DNA from: Lotus japonicus
Taxonomy: Eukaryota > Streptophyta > Magnoliopsida > Fabales > Fabaceae
Assembly (NCBI RefSeq): GCF_012489685.1
Contig: NC_080046.1
Span: 64,185,984-64,249,983 of the forward strand
Direction: 5' to 3'
DNA length: 64,000 nt
How positions within the stretch are numbered: the stretch's first letter is position 1; the number at the start of each line of letters is the position of its first letter. Made by a program: the position numbers and the translations under genes. The notes under the pieces were generated by a model, which had not been told where the DNA came from, searched no databases, and saw only the letters and a program-made list of their open reading frames with translations. Shown in pieces: positions 1 to 13,002 of the stretch.

Positions 1-1248
1 CACTTCCAAGACTGGACAAGCTCGGATACTACCACATGTCCAGGAATTCTTGAGAGACCAATGAGAACAATCCAGAAAAAAAAAACAACTTAAGGATTAT
101 CTCTGAGTTGTGACATGTCAAGGAATATAGGAATTTAGTTGCGAGTTTGTTATTACAGTAATGATTACAAAAGTTTTCTTTTTGCTGACTACTCTGCCTC
201 CCTATGACAAATCCAATATTCTATATTTCCTCTAAAAACCTTCTCTTAATCTAACAGTGAAAAAGACTTGTAGAAGCACCATTAAGAAGAGCTGACCAGA
301 TGGGGGAGATATAGGATAGTCAAAATATGATGAATCATGAAACATTCAATTTAGATTTGAATGGCTTCTTGCACCATGAGATAAGCAAAGCATCAAGACT
401 CAATGTATGTAACACTCCCAATACAAAAAGTTGAGAAATTTTCAAATAGACATGACTCAGCTAATGCACCAACAGGAACAAATTCCCACAATTGATTCAG
501 CAAAATAACCATATGAGGCTATGCTAGGCTGGAGTAAAATGGATAGGAGAGAGGTGTTTTAGCCTTTATAATGCTCCAATACATATCATCTCTCCCCAGC
601 CCATTTTAATTCCAACCAAGCATGACCCAAACATGCAATTCTCCAAAGGCATTTCACTATTTCTTTATAACAATGTTACAGTGCCTGGTGCATCAATCTA
701 GAAACTGTAGGTCACAGAAAACGTTTGCTATGGTATCACCCACATTTACAGACATTAATATCACAAATATCCATGAACACAGTCAGAAAGTGTTCATAAG
801 TCATAACAGAAACCAGAAGCTCTGCCAGAAGTCCAAAATACATTATATATCCATGTCTGATTCCATTCCACCATTGGAAGAAAAGCAACCTTGCACTACA
901 CTACATTCATCAAAAACCCTATTTTCATCTTCAACTCTTTTGGGCCAAAAATTTCACAATTTCACTTTACTCTATCACATACTAGAAACTGTTTCATTAC
1001 TTAATCACCCTGCTAACATGACCAATTCAACCAAATAGCCTTAAAATTGAATGACAGAAACAAATCAAAATACCAACTATAACAATTTTCCTGATTCCCA
1101 AAACCCTAATTCAAGTTCAATTATAATTCTCATTCACCAAAAAATGTCAATTGAAAATAAAAAACAAAGAAATGAAAGGGGATGATGAACTAACCCAAAA
1201 GAAGAGAATGGAACATGGCACCAGCAAAAGCAGAAAAGTGTGGATTGA
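1..1248. other. No gene recognised; includes likely 3' UTR of the next gene
   Basis: AT-rich sequence with no ORF that looks coding. A 138-codon open frame at 622-1038 has plain background composition and no recognisable domain. The stretch just before 1249 is probably 3' untranslated sequence of the minus-strand gene beginning at 1608. Confidence 0.5.
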
Positions 1249-1608
1249 TCAAGAGGGAGGTTTGCCGTCACCGTCGTCATGAGATTGAGCGTTGTTGGAG
1301 CGAAAAGAGGGTATAGGGTTTTCACCCTTGATGAGCCAACCAAGGGCGAAGAAGGCACCCCCAGCGAGAATTGCAGTGCCCCAAGCGTGAGAGTACCATT
1401 TGCTGTATTGCCTGATGGCGTACCTCCATTGATCCTTCAGAGTTGCAGCATCTGGAATCTCTGATTCTGGTGGGTTGAAATGCCTCTTGGGGGGTGTCAA
1501 TTTGGTTGATCCATGATCCCCGTTTGAAGAAGAAGAAGAAGAAGAAGATGGTGGTGGTTCTGGAAGAGGAAGATCATGGGTTTTGGTTTTTGGGTTATTC
1601 TCAGTCAT
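1249..1608 (-). CDS. Small single-pass membrane protein, function unknown
   Basis: A single open exon of 119 codons from the ATG at 1608. Residues 1-50 are low in complexity, with a proline patch followed by a run of eight serines encoded by a GAA/TTC-type trinucleotide tract on the plus strand (about 1526-1548). A conserved-looking core then follows: a basic/aromatic segment (QYSKWYSHAWG) leading into one hydrophobic helix of about 17 residues (TAILAGGAFFALGWLIKG). The C-terminus is short and polar. This layout resembles small plant organelle-membrane proteins of about 60-120 residues, but I cannot name the family with confidence. The frame stays open upstream of 1608 without another ATG, so this start is preferred. 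Codon choice and the clear TM segment argue that it is a real gene. Confidence 0.72.
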   Translation of the reverse strand: MTENNPKTKTHDLPLPEPPPSSSSSSSSNGDHGSTKLTPPKRHFNPPESEIPDAATLKDQWRYAIRQYSKWYSHAWGTAILAGGAFFALGWLIKGENPIPSFRSNNAQSHDDGDGKPPS

Positions 1609-1762
1609 GGTGGAAGCAGCTTGCTGCACCTCTTCACTTCACCGATTGTTTTCCCTGGTTTTGCAATCACAACCTTTATAGTTCATGCTAACATGCCACG
1701 TTTCATGAAGGGTATGTGGCATTTCAATGAGTTTTTCAATCAATCACAATGAAATGAAAGAA

Positions 1763-1891
1763 TGGTTGATGGTCAAATTAGAGCATGCGTCGTTTGTAAA
1801 TGAGTTTGATTTTAGTCCATCTGACGAAAAATGACGTTTAGTGACGGTCAAACTTGTTTACAAACTCAGACACCAATTTGACCATTAACCC
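1763..1891. mobile_element. Small foldback MITE, Mutator-like, 129 bp
   Basis: Terminal inverted repeats of about 40 bp: the left end reads TGGTTGATGGTCAAATT and the right end, reverse complemented, reads GGGTTAATGGTCAAATT. The element is flanked on both sides by a perfect 9-bp direct repeat, ATGAAAGAA (1754-1762 and 1892-1900). Nine-bp target duplications are the hallmark of Mutator superfamily insertions. It has no coding capacity. Confidence 0.8.
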
Positions 1892-1900
1892 ATGAAAGAA

Positions 1901-3141
1901 TGTAGAAAAGAGAGTTTTAAAATGAGTGTTATTAGCACTTTTTTATTTTTTAAGGAAAAAGTCTCTTTACACTTAAACTTCATGCATGTCTAGAGTGAGA
2001 TAAGAAGAAAGTAAAGAGAAATAACTAATGATTAATATCACAGGTGATGCGATAGAAAAAGAAGAGAAATATGCATAATAAAATTGGTGAAATTCGGATA
2101 AAATAGAACGTTGAGTGCAAATGTATCACAAATTTGTTTTAATAACACATTATTTGCAAGTTTGATTTGGGAGGTGGTGGAAGGGAAAATGGGAAATGAG
2201 TAATGACTAATGATAGGCTTATGAAACTCTCCCATTGTTTTTTTAAGAAGGGGAAAAGAGTTTGAGGAATTCTTAAAAACTTTTCAATACTTCTCGATGA
2301 CTATTTTGTGAAATTTCCTCAAGTTTAGAGGTTTTTTTAGAATTTTAAGCTTCCAAATAAGGGGAGAGCTTACACTCTCTTTCCCTCCTTTTTTCCTTGA
2401 TTCCTTCCCCTCAAAGTTCTTATTGTTTCCTTCCCTAAAAACTCTCAAACACACTAAATCACCAAAATTCCTTGAATTGGTAACTTCTCTGCTATTCAAG
2501 CTTTATCTGTTTAGTTTGTGTCTGAACTCTGAATTGATATTTGATAGAATTGATTTTGGTAAAATTAGTTATAGTAAAAATGAGTTGAAAGTTGAGTGAT
2601 TTATATTTGGATATATTTTGTAGGTGTTGTGTAATTTAATAATTATATTATCTGCAGAAGCTAGAATTTATGATATCATCTCATAGAGTTAGAATTAATT
2701 GTCCTAGGAAATATCTTAACATCCAGATATTAAGATATGCTGCCAGGAGTTGTTTATGAAAAGAAAATGATAGAAAAACAGATATGCTGTCTTTTGAAAC
2801 TCAACATTCTGTATTGTACTTACATTCAAAATATTACAATATAACTCAAATATTCACAAAACATTTTCATGACTAGAACATAAATAAGTATAAATGGAAA
2901 TGACATTCCATCACCAAGTCCATTCCTCCTCCCCCCTTCAGGCAAAATGCATTTTAATGCTAACAATAAACATTATAATCCAATGAGAGCCTATCAATTT
3001 AGAAATTGGAGTTAAACCTTGTCCTTTTCTGTAATGATAGTTTTTTTCTTTCTTTCTAGAGCAACCGCCTATACAGGGTCCAATGGGGGTTTGAATCCAA
3101 AATTGACACACCAAACCTTACAAAAGAATATATACCAAAAC
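1901..3141. other. Intergenic, no gene recognised
   Basis: AT-rich spacer between the small membrane protein gene and the 3' end of the receptor kinase gene. Open frames at 2038-2235 and 2284-2499 show no domain or exon signals. The last few hundred bases before 3142 should include the kinase 3' UTR. Confidence 0.5.
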
Positions 3142-6100
3142 TCATTGAGGTTCTACCTTTGTTGTTGGAAAAATTCCACTATATTCAAATTCTTCTGTGA
3201 CATAAGGATGTTTTCCCTGGCCTGCTTCCTCATAAGTTTCTGTATTTGAAGCTGATTCACCATTGGGGTTCTCTCCAGTAAGCGCAATTATGTTCTCAAT
3301 CTCTTTTACAGCCTCAGCCATTGTAGGTCTCTCAGCTGCATATTCTTTGACACACCTCATTGCCAGTGCCACAAACCTTTCTAGACCTTTTGGGCTTGTC
3401 CCTTTCATTAAAGTTGGATCTATTATGGATTGAAGGTTGTATAAATCTTTAGATGTATCCATGACCCTCATTACCTCTCTTACAATATACTTTCCGTGCT
3501 CTATTGGTCTTCTTGCTGTTGCTAGTTCTAGCATAAACACTCCAAAGCTGTATACATCACTCTTTTCAGTCAACTGCTGGGTCATGTAATATTCAGGATC
3601 CAAGTACCCCTGTGAGAATAAAAGGAAATAAATTCACTTATCTATCCCTCATGCAAATATCAAGTTTAAGGCTACTAAAAGAATCAAAATACATCTGAGC
3701 TATGAAAAGTTTGGTCACTATTAAACTTAATAACCCTTTTGAACAAAGTTGTATGTTTCTTCTTAAAGTAGGAGTGAGAACTGAGAAGCATTCTATACAA
3801 ACCATTGTCCCTTTGACTTGAGTAGTGACATGGCCTCTTTCACTATCAACAAGAAGTTTGGAGAGACCAAAATCTGCAACTTTAGCATTGAGGTGATCAT
3901 CAAGTAGGATATTGCTTGATTTTATGTCCCTGTGTATGATTGGTGGGTTAGCAAGTTCATGTAGATAGGACAGACCCCTTGCGGCACCGAGTGTTACTTT
4001 CAGCCTTCGTATCCAATCCATCAATATCCCTGAATTTCCTGCATTACAAATTCAAATAATAAAAAGAAAGTAATTAAGAAATGTGCCAATCAACTTGATA
4101 GACATGCTTTATTAGATCCTAGAACCACTTGTTGTAAAAGCATATCAGTGGTAAGTGTAAAGCCTGAACCCTGAAGACCTAAATAAAGAAAATTTATCAT
4201 CACTGCATCCCCATTCCTTTTCTATATTTGAGTCTGTGATACAATATACCAATATGGTACTGGTACATATAGAGTGGTTAAGGAATTGGAAGTACCTGAG
4301 AGACTATCCATGACAGTGCCATTTGGAATGTACTCATACACGAGCATTTGTTCACCCTTCTCAAAATTGAAGCCCACAAGACTAACGAGATTCTTATGAT
4401 GGACCCTTGATAGAAGTTCAATCTCAGTTTTAAACTCTACAGCACCTTGCATAGATTCTTTTCCTGCCCGTTTGATGGCAACCAACTCCCCAGAGGGAAG
4501 AGTACCTTGATAAACCTATTGAATAGAGGACTAATTAGATTCAGCAGAGAAAAAAAAAAGAAAATAATTTGGAAAATACTTCAGTTGAATGTTTCTGGCA
4601 CAGACAACAAGTATCAGAAATCAATCTTTAACTATGAAATGAAAATTTCTTCTAGGGAAAAAGTAGTCATGAATATAAAGTAAATACCTTTCCATAGCCC
4701 CCAGATCCAATATTATTGGCTTCTGAGAAGTTGTTGGTGTATTTCCTTATCTCTTCAAAAGAAAACCACCTTGCTCCTTTCAGCTGAGGAGCAGTGCCAC
4801 TATTCTTGTTCTGTTCCCAATTTGCTGCATTTAAAATGACATTCAATCAATAAAAAGCCAACTAGAAAAAACTCCTTGAAGGTACAAAACTTAAGCCAAG
4901 CTTGCATCAATCTTTTCTTAATTCTTACCAAAAGGGTTTGACCCTCCAGATCTTTTTGCTCTTCTTTTTTGGCGGATGGCATATATCCCTGCAAGGAGTG
5001 CTAGTACAAGAAATACCAATACAGCAAGAACTGCACCAACAATTACCCCTGTATTTGATGAGCTTGATCCTTTGCTCTCTCCTAATATGTGACGTAAAAG
5101 TGACCGAGTCAGAGAGGAAAAAGAGCATTATAACACAGAATATAACAGACATAGTATTTGGCATTTTCAGTTCATAATGAGGTACTGAATCAATCACCTC
5201 CAAAGTGCTGATAACTAAGACCACTGAAGATGTAAGGGATGAAGTACTCTGGGGGTTTGTAAATCTGGTTGCTTAGCAGAAAAGCAACACTCAAAACTCC
5301 AGTTGTATTGAAACGATCAGACTGAGATGGGAAGACATTCAGAGTCAACTGAAAATTATCAGTAGATGAATTCCTCCTGGGATTGCTGAGAGAAACTGAA
5401 TCCACTGCCATCTTGTGTTCTTGAAAAGAAACCATCAGAGTCTGCTCAATCTCCTTGTAGTAACTTGTGTTACTGTAGTTTGAGAAGCTAAAAGCTCTGG
5501 ATTCCAGAACTCCAGTATAGGGAAATGCACATTTACAGTTAGGGCTGGCAATCTGGTTGTCACTGCATGGTGGAGGTAAACAATTACTTGATGGTGTTGC
5601 ATATGAGGGAACGATTTGGGACACCTTGCAGTAAGTCAGTTCAGAGGCTCCATTTTCGCGGCAAATTCCATTGTCAATCAGTCTGCAAAAAACATTAGAT
5701 AACTTCCTCAGAGAAAGAAAGGAAGTTTGAGTCCATCATGCACTAAGTTGTAAGACTACAAAATAAATATGGATATTGTAAACAATGAAGCTTACATCAA
5801 GTCAAAACTAAATTGGTCGGTTCTTGGCTCGAGATCCGTTATCAGATTATTCTCCAAATCAATGAGTTGCAGACTCTTGCTGGGGCTATTGGTAAGGTTC
5901 AATGTGCCACTGAGCCGGTTAACCTTTAGTATCCTGTTACCATATTTCATTTCAGTAAAATCACCTCCTACTCATAACCATATCTTGTTCATGTATAGCC
6001 AAGGAATAATGTAGCTTTATATGGGAATTTCAACATCTTTTTGTTCTTTAGTGTTTTTGTTTCACATGATAGTAATAATACTTGGTCACCAAAAGTCACA

Positions 6101-9100
6101 AACTCCAAGTTGAACTGGTAAAATAAAGGACACATGAAGGAAGGAACCACATACACTGTTGTCAATTCTGGCAGACTTGAAACCCATAACGGAATATCAG
6201 AAGAAGAGTTGAAATTATTGTAGCTTAGATCCCTGCAGATTGTTTTTCATAAAAATATGCAAATTAAGATCATTGAATAATGAATAATTATATGCCTTTG
6301 TTTTGCATGTTGTTTCTGCATAAAAGTAGATGGAGAGGAAATATTGCTGCAACCATTTCTAGAAGCTATGTGATTAAAATTCTACATGTTTGATCCTAAT
6401 CGTTCGATGCAATTAATAAAATTTAATGATAGAATATCACTATTATACTACTTACACATAGGTTAGTTTATTCAATCCAGTAAGATCCGGCAGAGAGCCA
6501 TTCAGTCCATTGTGAGATAAATAGCTGCAAAAATACATTCAATGCCTTCTTTCAGAAAAATTTATTCCTTCAGAAACGAGATAGTTTTTACTTTTAGATA
6601 CAAAGCTTAAGAGGTCATGTAATGTTTCTTTCATTTTCTTACAGCTCACTAAGATCTTTAAGATCGTTCAAGTTTGAAGGCACTGGCCCGCTTAATTTAT
6701 TCCTATCGAAGCGCCTGTAATCAAGAGAAAATATTCAATACAAGAAAATCCAAATGAATTCAGAGACAGTATAATTGTGTGAACGAAGGCACTGATATAA
6801 TACTTACACCACCTCCACTGTGCTCACAAGAGCAAGGGTGCTAGGAATACCACCAGTTAGATTATTGCTGTCAAAAAGCCTGGCAAGAAGAATATAAGAG
6901 AGGAATAAGTTGAGATTAGATGTTTTATAAAATTTACACTATCTTTGACTTTGTTAAATGGGCAACCATGACTTTTCATACCTTTTTATAGTTTCTGAAA
7001 ATCCAGAAAATTAAATACTACAAGATGTGAAACTTACACATGTTTGAGGTGCATACTGGAGCTGAAAAGTTTTCTTGGTATTGTACCATTGAGCTTATTG
7101 TTCCCCAAATGACTGCAAGCAGTGGACTTAATGTTCTTAGATCATTCAGTCATGTTATTGTTACGATATCATTTGAAAGGTGACAGTGAGAGTTGACATA
7201 CAAGTGCTGGGTATTAAGGAGCATGTCAAGACCTGGTCCTTGGTCATCAGAGACAGGAATAGATCCTTCAAGTTGGTTATCAGTAAGATCTAGCCAATCA
7301 AGATTGGTGAGATTGCCGAGAGAGCGCGGAATGTTTCCATTGAACTTGTTAGAGTTCAGTGCTCTGCATGAAAAGCAATAATTCTTATATGTTCATGGAG
7401 CTTCTCAGAAATGTAGCAGCAGGTTATGTTGGAGTTCTTACAGAAAGGTTAGCTGCTTTAGAGACCCTATTGAATCTGGAATAGGACCAGTTAAACCACA
7501 ACCAACCAATGCTCTGGAAAAAAATTAAAAAAATAAGGTACTGATGAAAAAGTAAGTTATATTTTGTAAGGAAAAAGAAAAGATTGAAGTGGTAGAAAAC
7601 ACATTAGATAGCACATAACAGGGATTCTATCAAAGAAAATCACTTTATTTATGACTGAATAAACTTCCTTTCTTACAGGGAGTTTAGCTTTTTCAAATTC
7701 CCAATTTCACGTGGAATTGTTCCTGTCAAGCCCGTGTTGTAAGAAAGATCACTGTAAGCACAAAAACAGCATGTTATTGATTTAGCTACAACTGAGTATT
7801 ACATCCACAAACCACCTAGTCAAAACAAAATGACCTTAAAATCATTAAGTGGATTAAGACTATAATCCACTTTAGATTAACTTAAGGGTATATACACCCT
7901 TATTCACATTGGAAGAGCCTTTTTCAAAAAATCACCAATTCAGAAACATTTAAGCATATGAGAATTAGAACATGTACATGGTATCTAGTTCAGATAGGGA
8001 CTGGATTGCTGAAGAGAGCTGTCCCTCCATAGTCAAGCCTGCAAGTTTCCTGAAAATAAGAGCAATCTTTTTCAGTTTCCTTTTTAACAAAGTAGAAAGC
8101 AATAAAGATTATCAATATTTGATCAATTTGAAGAGCATAAGAAACCATGAACTAACAATTCGATAATTCTTGAATTGGAGCAACGAATTCCGTCCCAATT
8201 ACCGCCACAAGGATCCGAGCCTACCCAATTTGGTGGCTTGTTCTTCCAAGATTGTGTGAGGGATGATAGGGCAGTAACTGCAGCAGAAAAATGTACATTT
8301 GAGAAAACCAAAATTTGTCCTCAAGAGACTAAACTCTCAAACAAAACTGCATCACTTCTCATTACTCAACAATCTAACTCCTCTGAGAGTGGTTGCATAT
8401 AGCTCCAGACCACAAACTACTATGAATTAAAGAATTCAACAATTACATTCAACTCATAAAGCTATTTCAGAAATGAAACAAATAAATAACTAAAGGAAAA
8501 CCTGCTTTTCATTTTAACATATGATGTAAATAATCAATTCAGCTATGTGAAACTTTTATAGTTTAACATCATTAGCAACAAAGGAGCTTCCAGGATATAG
8601 ACTACAGTTTTGCATATTAGACAACTATACATATAAAGGTCAACTGTCAAATTCTAATTAGCAACCTTTTTTATGATCTAGATGGTAGAATATATCTTTC
8701 ACCTGCAAACACTTTCCTAAGTTACATGCATAAGCACTTGAAGACAGAAGAGAGATCCCAATTAATTTTGGTGAAGAACCAAATAATTGTAAGAGGACAA
8801 GAAAACAAATCTTAGCTACTTATAACTTCCTTCCCTCCATGGAACTACTGTAATAATACTATTGTAACTTGTATAAAAGTGAAGCCCAAAATAGAAACCT
8901 ACAAGAGTTTAGGCACTTCTTTCCATATTTAAAGAGCATCAAAAACACAAACTTGCAAATATATATCAAACACCAGAAAGAGAAAAAATATCATAGAAGT
9001 TGAATTGAACTAACAGTCTTGACTGGCTGTCTGTGCTGTAATAAGAAGAACATGGAAAGGAAGCAGCAGAAGAAGAAGAAACACTTTATGTTGCAGGTCC

Positions 9101-9102
9101 AT
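3142..9102 (-). CDS. LRR receptor-like kinase, subfamily VIII-1 (HPCA1-like)
   Basis: Eighteen exons, coding 930 residues: 9102-9015, 8277-8157, 8049-7978, 7751-7677, 7513-7442, 7363-7202, 7112-7038, 6879-6808, 6714-6643, 6524-6456, 6232-6155, 5933-5796, 5682-5198, 5081-4929, 4824-4688, 4515-4296, 4038-3803, 3609-3142. All junctions are GT-AG and in phase. The start is the first ATG, before a hydrophobic signal peptide (about 1-23). An N-terminal WVGSDPCG cap follows, then LRRs, many encoded by single exons of 69-78 nt. After these come a cysteine-bearing juxtamembrane region (C399, C404, C414, C416), a TM helix (about 538-560) and a kinase domain with GSGGYG (618-623), K638, HRD (D734), DFG (D752) and [11 protein letters not shown] at the activation loop. 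All catalytic residues are present, so an active Ser/Thr kinase at the plasma membrane is expected. Arabidopsis members include the hydrogen-peroxide sensor HPCA1. Orthology to a particular member is inference. Confidence 0.93.
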
Positions 9103-9354
9103 TCTAACAAAATTTTCTGATGTCGGATTCAGGAAACAAATATTGTAACCTTCACATGGAAGCAAGGATAACCAAAATATCAAAGTGGAGCTATAAACAA
9201 AGCCTTGGTAGTATGACAAAACTGAATCAAAAGATAACAGACGCGTCTTCAAGATTGCTAATTAAACTAACTAATGTCTTAGACCAAGTCAATGGCTAAT
9301 GTTCGAAATTTTCAACGGTTGGAATGGAATTGGTATTAACTCTGAAAATAAAAA

Positions 9355-9888
9355 GGCTTAAATATGTTGGAGGTCCCTCTAAAATAGGGGTCCTTTGGTT
9401 AAGGCCCCTACAAAATATTTTGGGTGGAATAAGCCCCAAATGTGAAAATAATATATAGTGATAAGCCCCTGCCGTGAGGTTCCGTTTAATTTTTGATGAT
9501 TCTGCAAACGGCGCTGACGTGGATTATATTTTTTGAAAATAATTAGGGTGCCACGTAAGTAAATTAGGGTTGAAAAGAATAAAAAAATAAAAACTCAAAA
9601 GTAAAAAACCCAAGTAAAATCCCCAAACGTACTTAGGTTTTTATTTTATTTTTATTTTTTTCAACCCTCATTTACTTATGTGGCACCCTCTTTAATTGAA
9701 TAATTTTCACAAAATATAAACCACGTCAGCGCCGTTTGCAGAATCATCAGAAATTAAACGGAACCTCACGGCAGGGGTTTATCACTATATATTATTTTCA
9801 CATTAGGGGCTTATTCCACCCAAAATCTTTTGTAGGGGCCTTAACCAAAGGACCCCTATTTTAGAGGGACCTCCAACATATTTAAGCC
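9355..9888. mobile_element. Foldback MULE-type MITE, 534 bp
   Basis: Almost the whole element is an inverted repeat: arms 9355-about 9600 and about 9640-9888, beginning GGCTTAAATATGTTGGAGGT at each end. It is flanked by the perfect 9-bp direct repeat AAATAAAAA (9346-9354 and 9889-9897). There is no ORF. The 9-bp duplication and very long inverted arms fit a non-autonomous Mutator-like element. It lies about 250 bp upstream of the receptor kinase start codon, so it may sit in that promoter. Confidence 0.88.
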
Positions 9889-9897
9889 AAATAAAAA

Positions 9898-12800
9898 TAA
9901 TAAAAATGTTCCATAATATATTTCTTCAAGGTATGGCTTTGAACAACAGGGGTGGCTAAGAGATTAGTCTTTCTAATTCTTAAGCTTCTTCCTTCATACA
10001 CATTTTCAATGAAATATTTCTAGTTTGATAAGTGTTGGCATTATCACGTTATTACTAGATTGGTATCAGAATGTCTTGCTTTCATGATAAACTCACCTTG
10101 TATTTTTTGAACCGTGACAAATTTTTTTTTTACAAATAATACAATTGACCAGCTAGCTTGCCGCCCAAGATGATGATATAATGGTGCTAATAAAATAAAT
10201 ACTATTATTATTATAAATATTATTAGTTTATCAGCATGATCAACCTCAACTATGTTCCACCTAAGATATTCTAATAGTCTCCAATTGCCCTATTATGCAC
10301 AACGGATTCCAGAGAAGTAAATAAACAAAAAGTGTTGTTTTAAAGCTATTCAAAGCTTTAGACAATTGCATAGTTATTTTGTACAGGCTTGAAGCAGCTT
10401 GTGATGTTCTCATTAATTGAGCAAGTTGGAGCGGCAACCAAAGTTGGTGGGAGGGACTTAAAAGGTTTGTGCAAAGACAAAGACAAAGAAACAAAAAATG
10501 CAACAATAAAACTTGTTCCTCAACTATTTTTGCAATTACCCCAGCACAATGCAGACAGCATTAAAGATTTCCAGCGACAAATGTGTTTTCACTTGTATAA
10601 CTCCGAGAGTTATGACAGTTTTAACCGCCACAAACTCATATGTTGAATGTCAGATTACATACCATCATTTTTTCTTAATGTCTCGCATACTTTCTTACCA
10701 TATTACATCTATTATTTCTCTTTTTTTCCTTTTTTTCCAGAAAATATGAGAGAATAAAGTAAACTAAAGAGAAAGTGAAAGTGTACTATTGAATTCATCT
10801 ACTAACTTAAGAAGTAAAATCCAGTTTCACTGTTCATGGCCATCTTTTTTTTTTGGGTATCAAGTGAAGGTTTGTTGGGCCTATTGGGTTGTCTGGGCTG
10901 TATGGATACTAGCAGTCTGCTCACCTAGGGTACTGTTCATCGTCAGGAAAAAAGTGAGCATTACGTAACAGAGAAAAAGAGTGAGAGATTCAAGATGAAA
11001 GAAACAGAGTGTTTCCACTGATATTATTCACTGCTTCGTCGAACAAAAATTGATGATGAAGATTGCAGCGCTGAAGCCTTGATCTAGCGAAGGAGACCCT
11101 TTCTGTTATCAGGGATTTCCAAAGAATTGTTGAGAGATTCTGTCATTGTGGCTTCTGGTCAGGATAGTGTCAGATTCTGTTCATCTAGGGCTACCGCATA
11201 CGAACCTACCAGCTTTCTTGCCTAGACTCGAACTCCTACTGCTCCCACTTCCATTCACAGTTGTATTGCTTCATCCTGTACTTCCTCGCTAGCTATCATC
11301 TATCTCCCTATCTCTGTTTTCGTAGATGATGGTACTTTCAATCTCCATCAACAGCTGTGGCTTCTGCTTTACAGGTTGTGCGTCTAAACCCTACCTCCCC
11401 ATCTAATTCCTTTACAGCTTGTCTGATTTGATTTGGAGCATGAGTAGTTCGTTGCTATAAATTGAACCATTCATTTTCACTTTGTGGTCTCAAGCCAGTG
11501 CCCTCTATTTCTCTTTGCTATATTTCTGTTGATTTTATTTTGTGTAAATCTCTATTGGAGATATGAGTGGCCATCGCACAGGTATAATTTTAATTTGGTA
11601 TGATGATTGATTTTGGGATTCCATATACGCACAGGTATATTGTTTGTCCATGGGTGCAGCTATTAGGAATTGAAATTTAATGAAATTGTGTGGTGGGGTT
11701 GGGCTTCTTGGTTATATCTGATGGGTTGGTAGGGAGGTATGGTAATGGTACTGGGTATAATAGGCCTCTGGTAACCTTGCAGTTTGAGAACTCCTCCCTT
11801 TTCTGGTTTTTCTTTTTGCTGATGTATTCTTTCTATCCTTTTTTCTTTTTGTTGTAATCCTCTTCTATTGCTTCTCCCTTATAATGCAATTCTTTGGCTT
11901 TCAAAAAAAAAAGGACTTTAGAATTTATCCTTGACAAACTTTAGAAGTAAGGGGTTTTGTCTCATAATTTCTTCTTCACTATTTCTTTTTAGTTTGGGAG
12001 TGTATCACAGGGAATGATTTTTTTAGTATCTTGAATAATTGCAATGTTATGCCAAGTTTTCGATGCTATTTTTTATTAATTTGGGCTTGAATGATGGCAG
12101 GAAGGAAAGACATGGTGTGTATGCAAAGCCAGCTCATCAAAAAGAGGTGCAGATTTTTATTTCTGTAAATGGTTAGTCATGCCTTTGAATGAATAATAGT
12201 TACTTTATTTACAATTTCAAACACATGTAGTATGTATAACTTATATCTCATCATATATCAGTTGGTCTATTTATATTACCTTTGTCTATTTATTTTTTTT
12301 CTGCTACCACTTAATCAAGTGTGATTATAACTACAAACACTTAATGCGTCAATTGCTAATTTTAGCAGGTGATTCAAGAGAGTGGGAGCACACACACACT
12401 TCTACAAAATAGCATGGATGGAGATCATTTTATGAGGTGGTGATATAGGTTGCCTAACTGCATCACATGATCACCTGCTAAATCATCACCACTCACCCAC
12501 TGAAACGATTTTTATATTTGTTGATTATGTATAACCTGTGGCTGTGAGCATCATGAATATACATGCAAGTCTTTTTGTAGTGAAGAATTTTCTTTTCTGA
12601 GTTAATTTACTAAATTGCTTGAAGAACCATCTGCCACCCTTTGAATAAATCATTGGCTTTCATGAAAAATATAGGTTGAAAAGGGCTACTTGGTCGATCT
12701 TAGAGATGAGATTATTTAAGTTCAATCATCATGAATTTCCCTTTTAACTTTACTGTATAATTTTGGGCTGAAGTTGTTTTTATTTTTCTGGTACAAGGGG

Positions 12801-13002
12801 AAATCAAGTGTGCTTCATTTGGAAGCTATCTTTATGTTGTGAAACAATTTGTTGTAAACGATGGTGTTCGAACACCTGTTGTTATATTACAGTTTGCTAA
12901 GATCAAGACATTCAAGGGTATGCCAAGAATTATTTTCTTTAGATGGTAGGTGCCATTTCCTCATATGCATGAAACTAAATTGCAATTACTTCTTTTATGT
13001 AG
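9898..13002. other. No confident gene; possible 5' part of the RPA-like locus
   Basis: AT-rich sequence to about 10,800, followed by a somewhat less AT-rich stretch (about 10,900-11,450) that could be leader exons or promoter of the downstream RPA-like pseudogene. I could not identify OB-fold coding exons here. A short polyadenine tract occurs near 11,900. Confidence 0.35.

Noticed and set aside
622..1038. 138-codon open frame on the plus strand
   Set aside because: Background composition, no domain, no family resemblance.
8740..8765. Stretch resembling miR156 (GACAGAAGAGAGATCC)
   Set aside because: Lies in receptor kinase intron 1, mismatches at the 3' half and no star-arm hairpin nearby.
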